Source: Umbelopsis ramanniana AG (taxonomy: Eukaryota; Mucoromycota; Umbelopsidomycetes; Umbelopsidales; Umbelopsidaceae). Taken from it: a DNA stretch of 64,000 nucleotides. The position numbers and the translations under genes were made by a program. Location: assembly GCF_025399195.1 (NCBI RefSeq), contig NW_026252108.1, forward strand, positions 186,001 through 250,000. Reading direction: 5' to 3'. Under the pieces are notes generated by a model. It was not told the origin of the DNA, did no database searches, and saw only the letters and a list, made by a program, of their open reading frames with translations. Within the stretch, counting starts at the first letter, position 1; every line of letters begins with the position of its first letter. Of this stretch, positions 63,510 through 64,000 are shown piece by piece.

Positions 63510-64000
63510 TTAAACGGGAACCAAGTTTCCGTTGCTGCAAGAGTATTGAGTGGTCAAATAGCAGGCGGTACCTATTGCGATAAAAAAATGTTTTAGTTAA
63601 TATAAGGGCATCAAGCAAGGAGCAGATATGTTTCTATGACTTACCGCAGATTTGGTATCCGGAGGGACACAAGTTGGTACCGTAGCATACGTACTGGCTG
63701 GGGTTGTAGCATTGAGAACCGCAGCATGATAGACCGCTACTGCAACCGCAAGTTCCAGCAGTAGTAGTAGCTGCGCTGGTAGTAGTAGTTGTAGTAGTAG
63801 TAGTGGTAGCCTTAGTAGTGGTGGTAGCCTTGGTAGTGGTAGTGGAAGATGCTGAAGTGGTTGTTCCGCTGCTGCCACCTGAGCTGTTTCCAGTGGAAAT
63901 CTGAGCCAAGAAAGCGTTGACAGTGGAGCAGAATCCATTGTAGTTATCGTTGTTCTTAGCAAGGGAAACACCATTGCTTGTGACCATGTTGACTGCTGCC
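63510..64000 (-). CDS. secreted protein with Thr-rich linker and C-terminal cysteine module, truncated by window edge
   Basis: This is the 3' part of a gene entering from the right edge. The visible protein has a domain end (NMVTSNGVSLAKNNDNYNGF and CSTVNAFLAQI), then a low-complexity Ser/Thr linker of about 45 residues encoded by ACT/ACC repeats, and a cysteine module. That module has paired CxxxCYxPSQYxCY units (CGSQCYNPSQYVCYGTNLCP), and after an intron (about 63579-63643) GTACYLTTQYSCSNGNLVPV. The layout resembles carbohydrate-binding tails of fungal cell-wall glycosidases (CBM52-like), with the linker likely O-mannosylated. The catalytic or other N-terminal domain is outside the window, so the enzyme class is open. 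Confidence 0.65.

Overview
This window is nuclear DNA from a filamentous fungus. It most likely comes from an early-diverging lineage, with Mucorales (Mucoromycota) the best fit. Genes are compact with many short GT-AG introns (about 50-110 bases). The protein set is fungal: a CCH1 calcium channel, a URA2 multidomain pyrimidine enzyme, a BCK1 MAPKKK, GCN20, MAK21 and fungal P450s. Two features favour Mucorales over Dikarya. The tRNA ligase is a free-standing ligase domain, and a Gemin7-like SMN-complex protein is present. All calls come from reading the sequence; no database was searched.

Layout. 1-7.3 kb, minus strand: 5' part of a LON protease (runs off the left edge), glycogen branching enzyme, and MCM3. 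7.3-9.1 kb: no recognisable gene. 9.1-12.9 kb, plus strand: BCK1-type MAPKKK, followed by an O6-alkylguanine-DNA alkyltransferase (13.4-14.0 kb). 14.3-20.9 kb, minus strand: IML2/TTC39 protein, stand-alone RNA ligase, GCN20. 21.5-28.7 kb, minus strand: DHA2 drug transporter and a tandem pair of cytochromes P450, the most accessory-looking stretch. 29.2-34.5 kb: GNAT-fold protein, a MerT+MerP-like metal transport fusion, NAS2/PSMD9 chaperone (plus strand), SFP1-like zinc-finger factor. 34.5-36.2 kb: mostly empty. 36.2-39.8 kb: MAK21 (minus) head-to-head with a Gemin7-like gene (plus). 40.3-40.8 kb: small secreted cysteine-rich protein. 41.2-48.8 kb: CCH1. 49.2-51.0 kb: decayed, probably transposon-derived sequence with an inverted pair of related coding fragments. 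51.7-58.6 kb, plus strand: URA2. 58.8-62.5 kb, minus strand: RING-CH membrane ubiquitin ligase, dynactin p25, short-chain dehydrogenase. Right edge: 3' part of a secreted Thr-rich, cysteine-module protein.

How the genes work together. Most are unrelated housekeeping genes: DNA replication and repair, tRNA splicing, ribosome biogenesis, translation control, proteasome assembly, pyrimidine synthesis and dynein transport. BCK1 and CCH1 belong to cell-wall integrity and calcium signalling pathways that cooperate in fungi, but here they are distant and not obviously co-regulated. The DHA2 transporter and P450 pair may form a small detoxification or metabolite unit; no backbone synthase is visible.

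Most noteworthy: the MerT/MerP-like fusion, the stand-alone tRNA ligase, the P450 tandem duplication with an apparent gene-conversion tract, the inverted transposase-like fossil, the tiny Gemin7 homologue, and the 12-cysteine secreted protein whose three-exon structure had to be assembled by eye. I found no convincing new multi-gene system.
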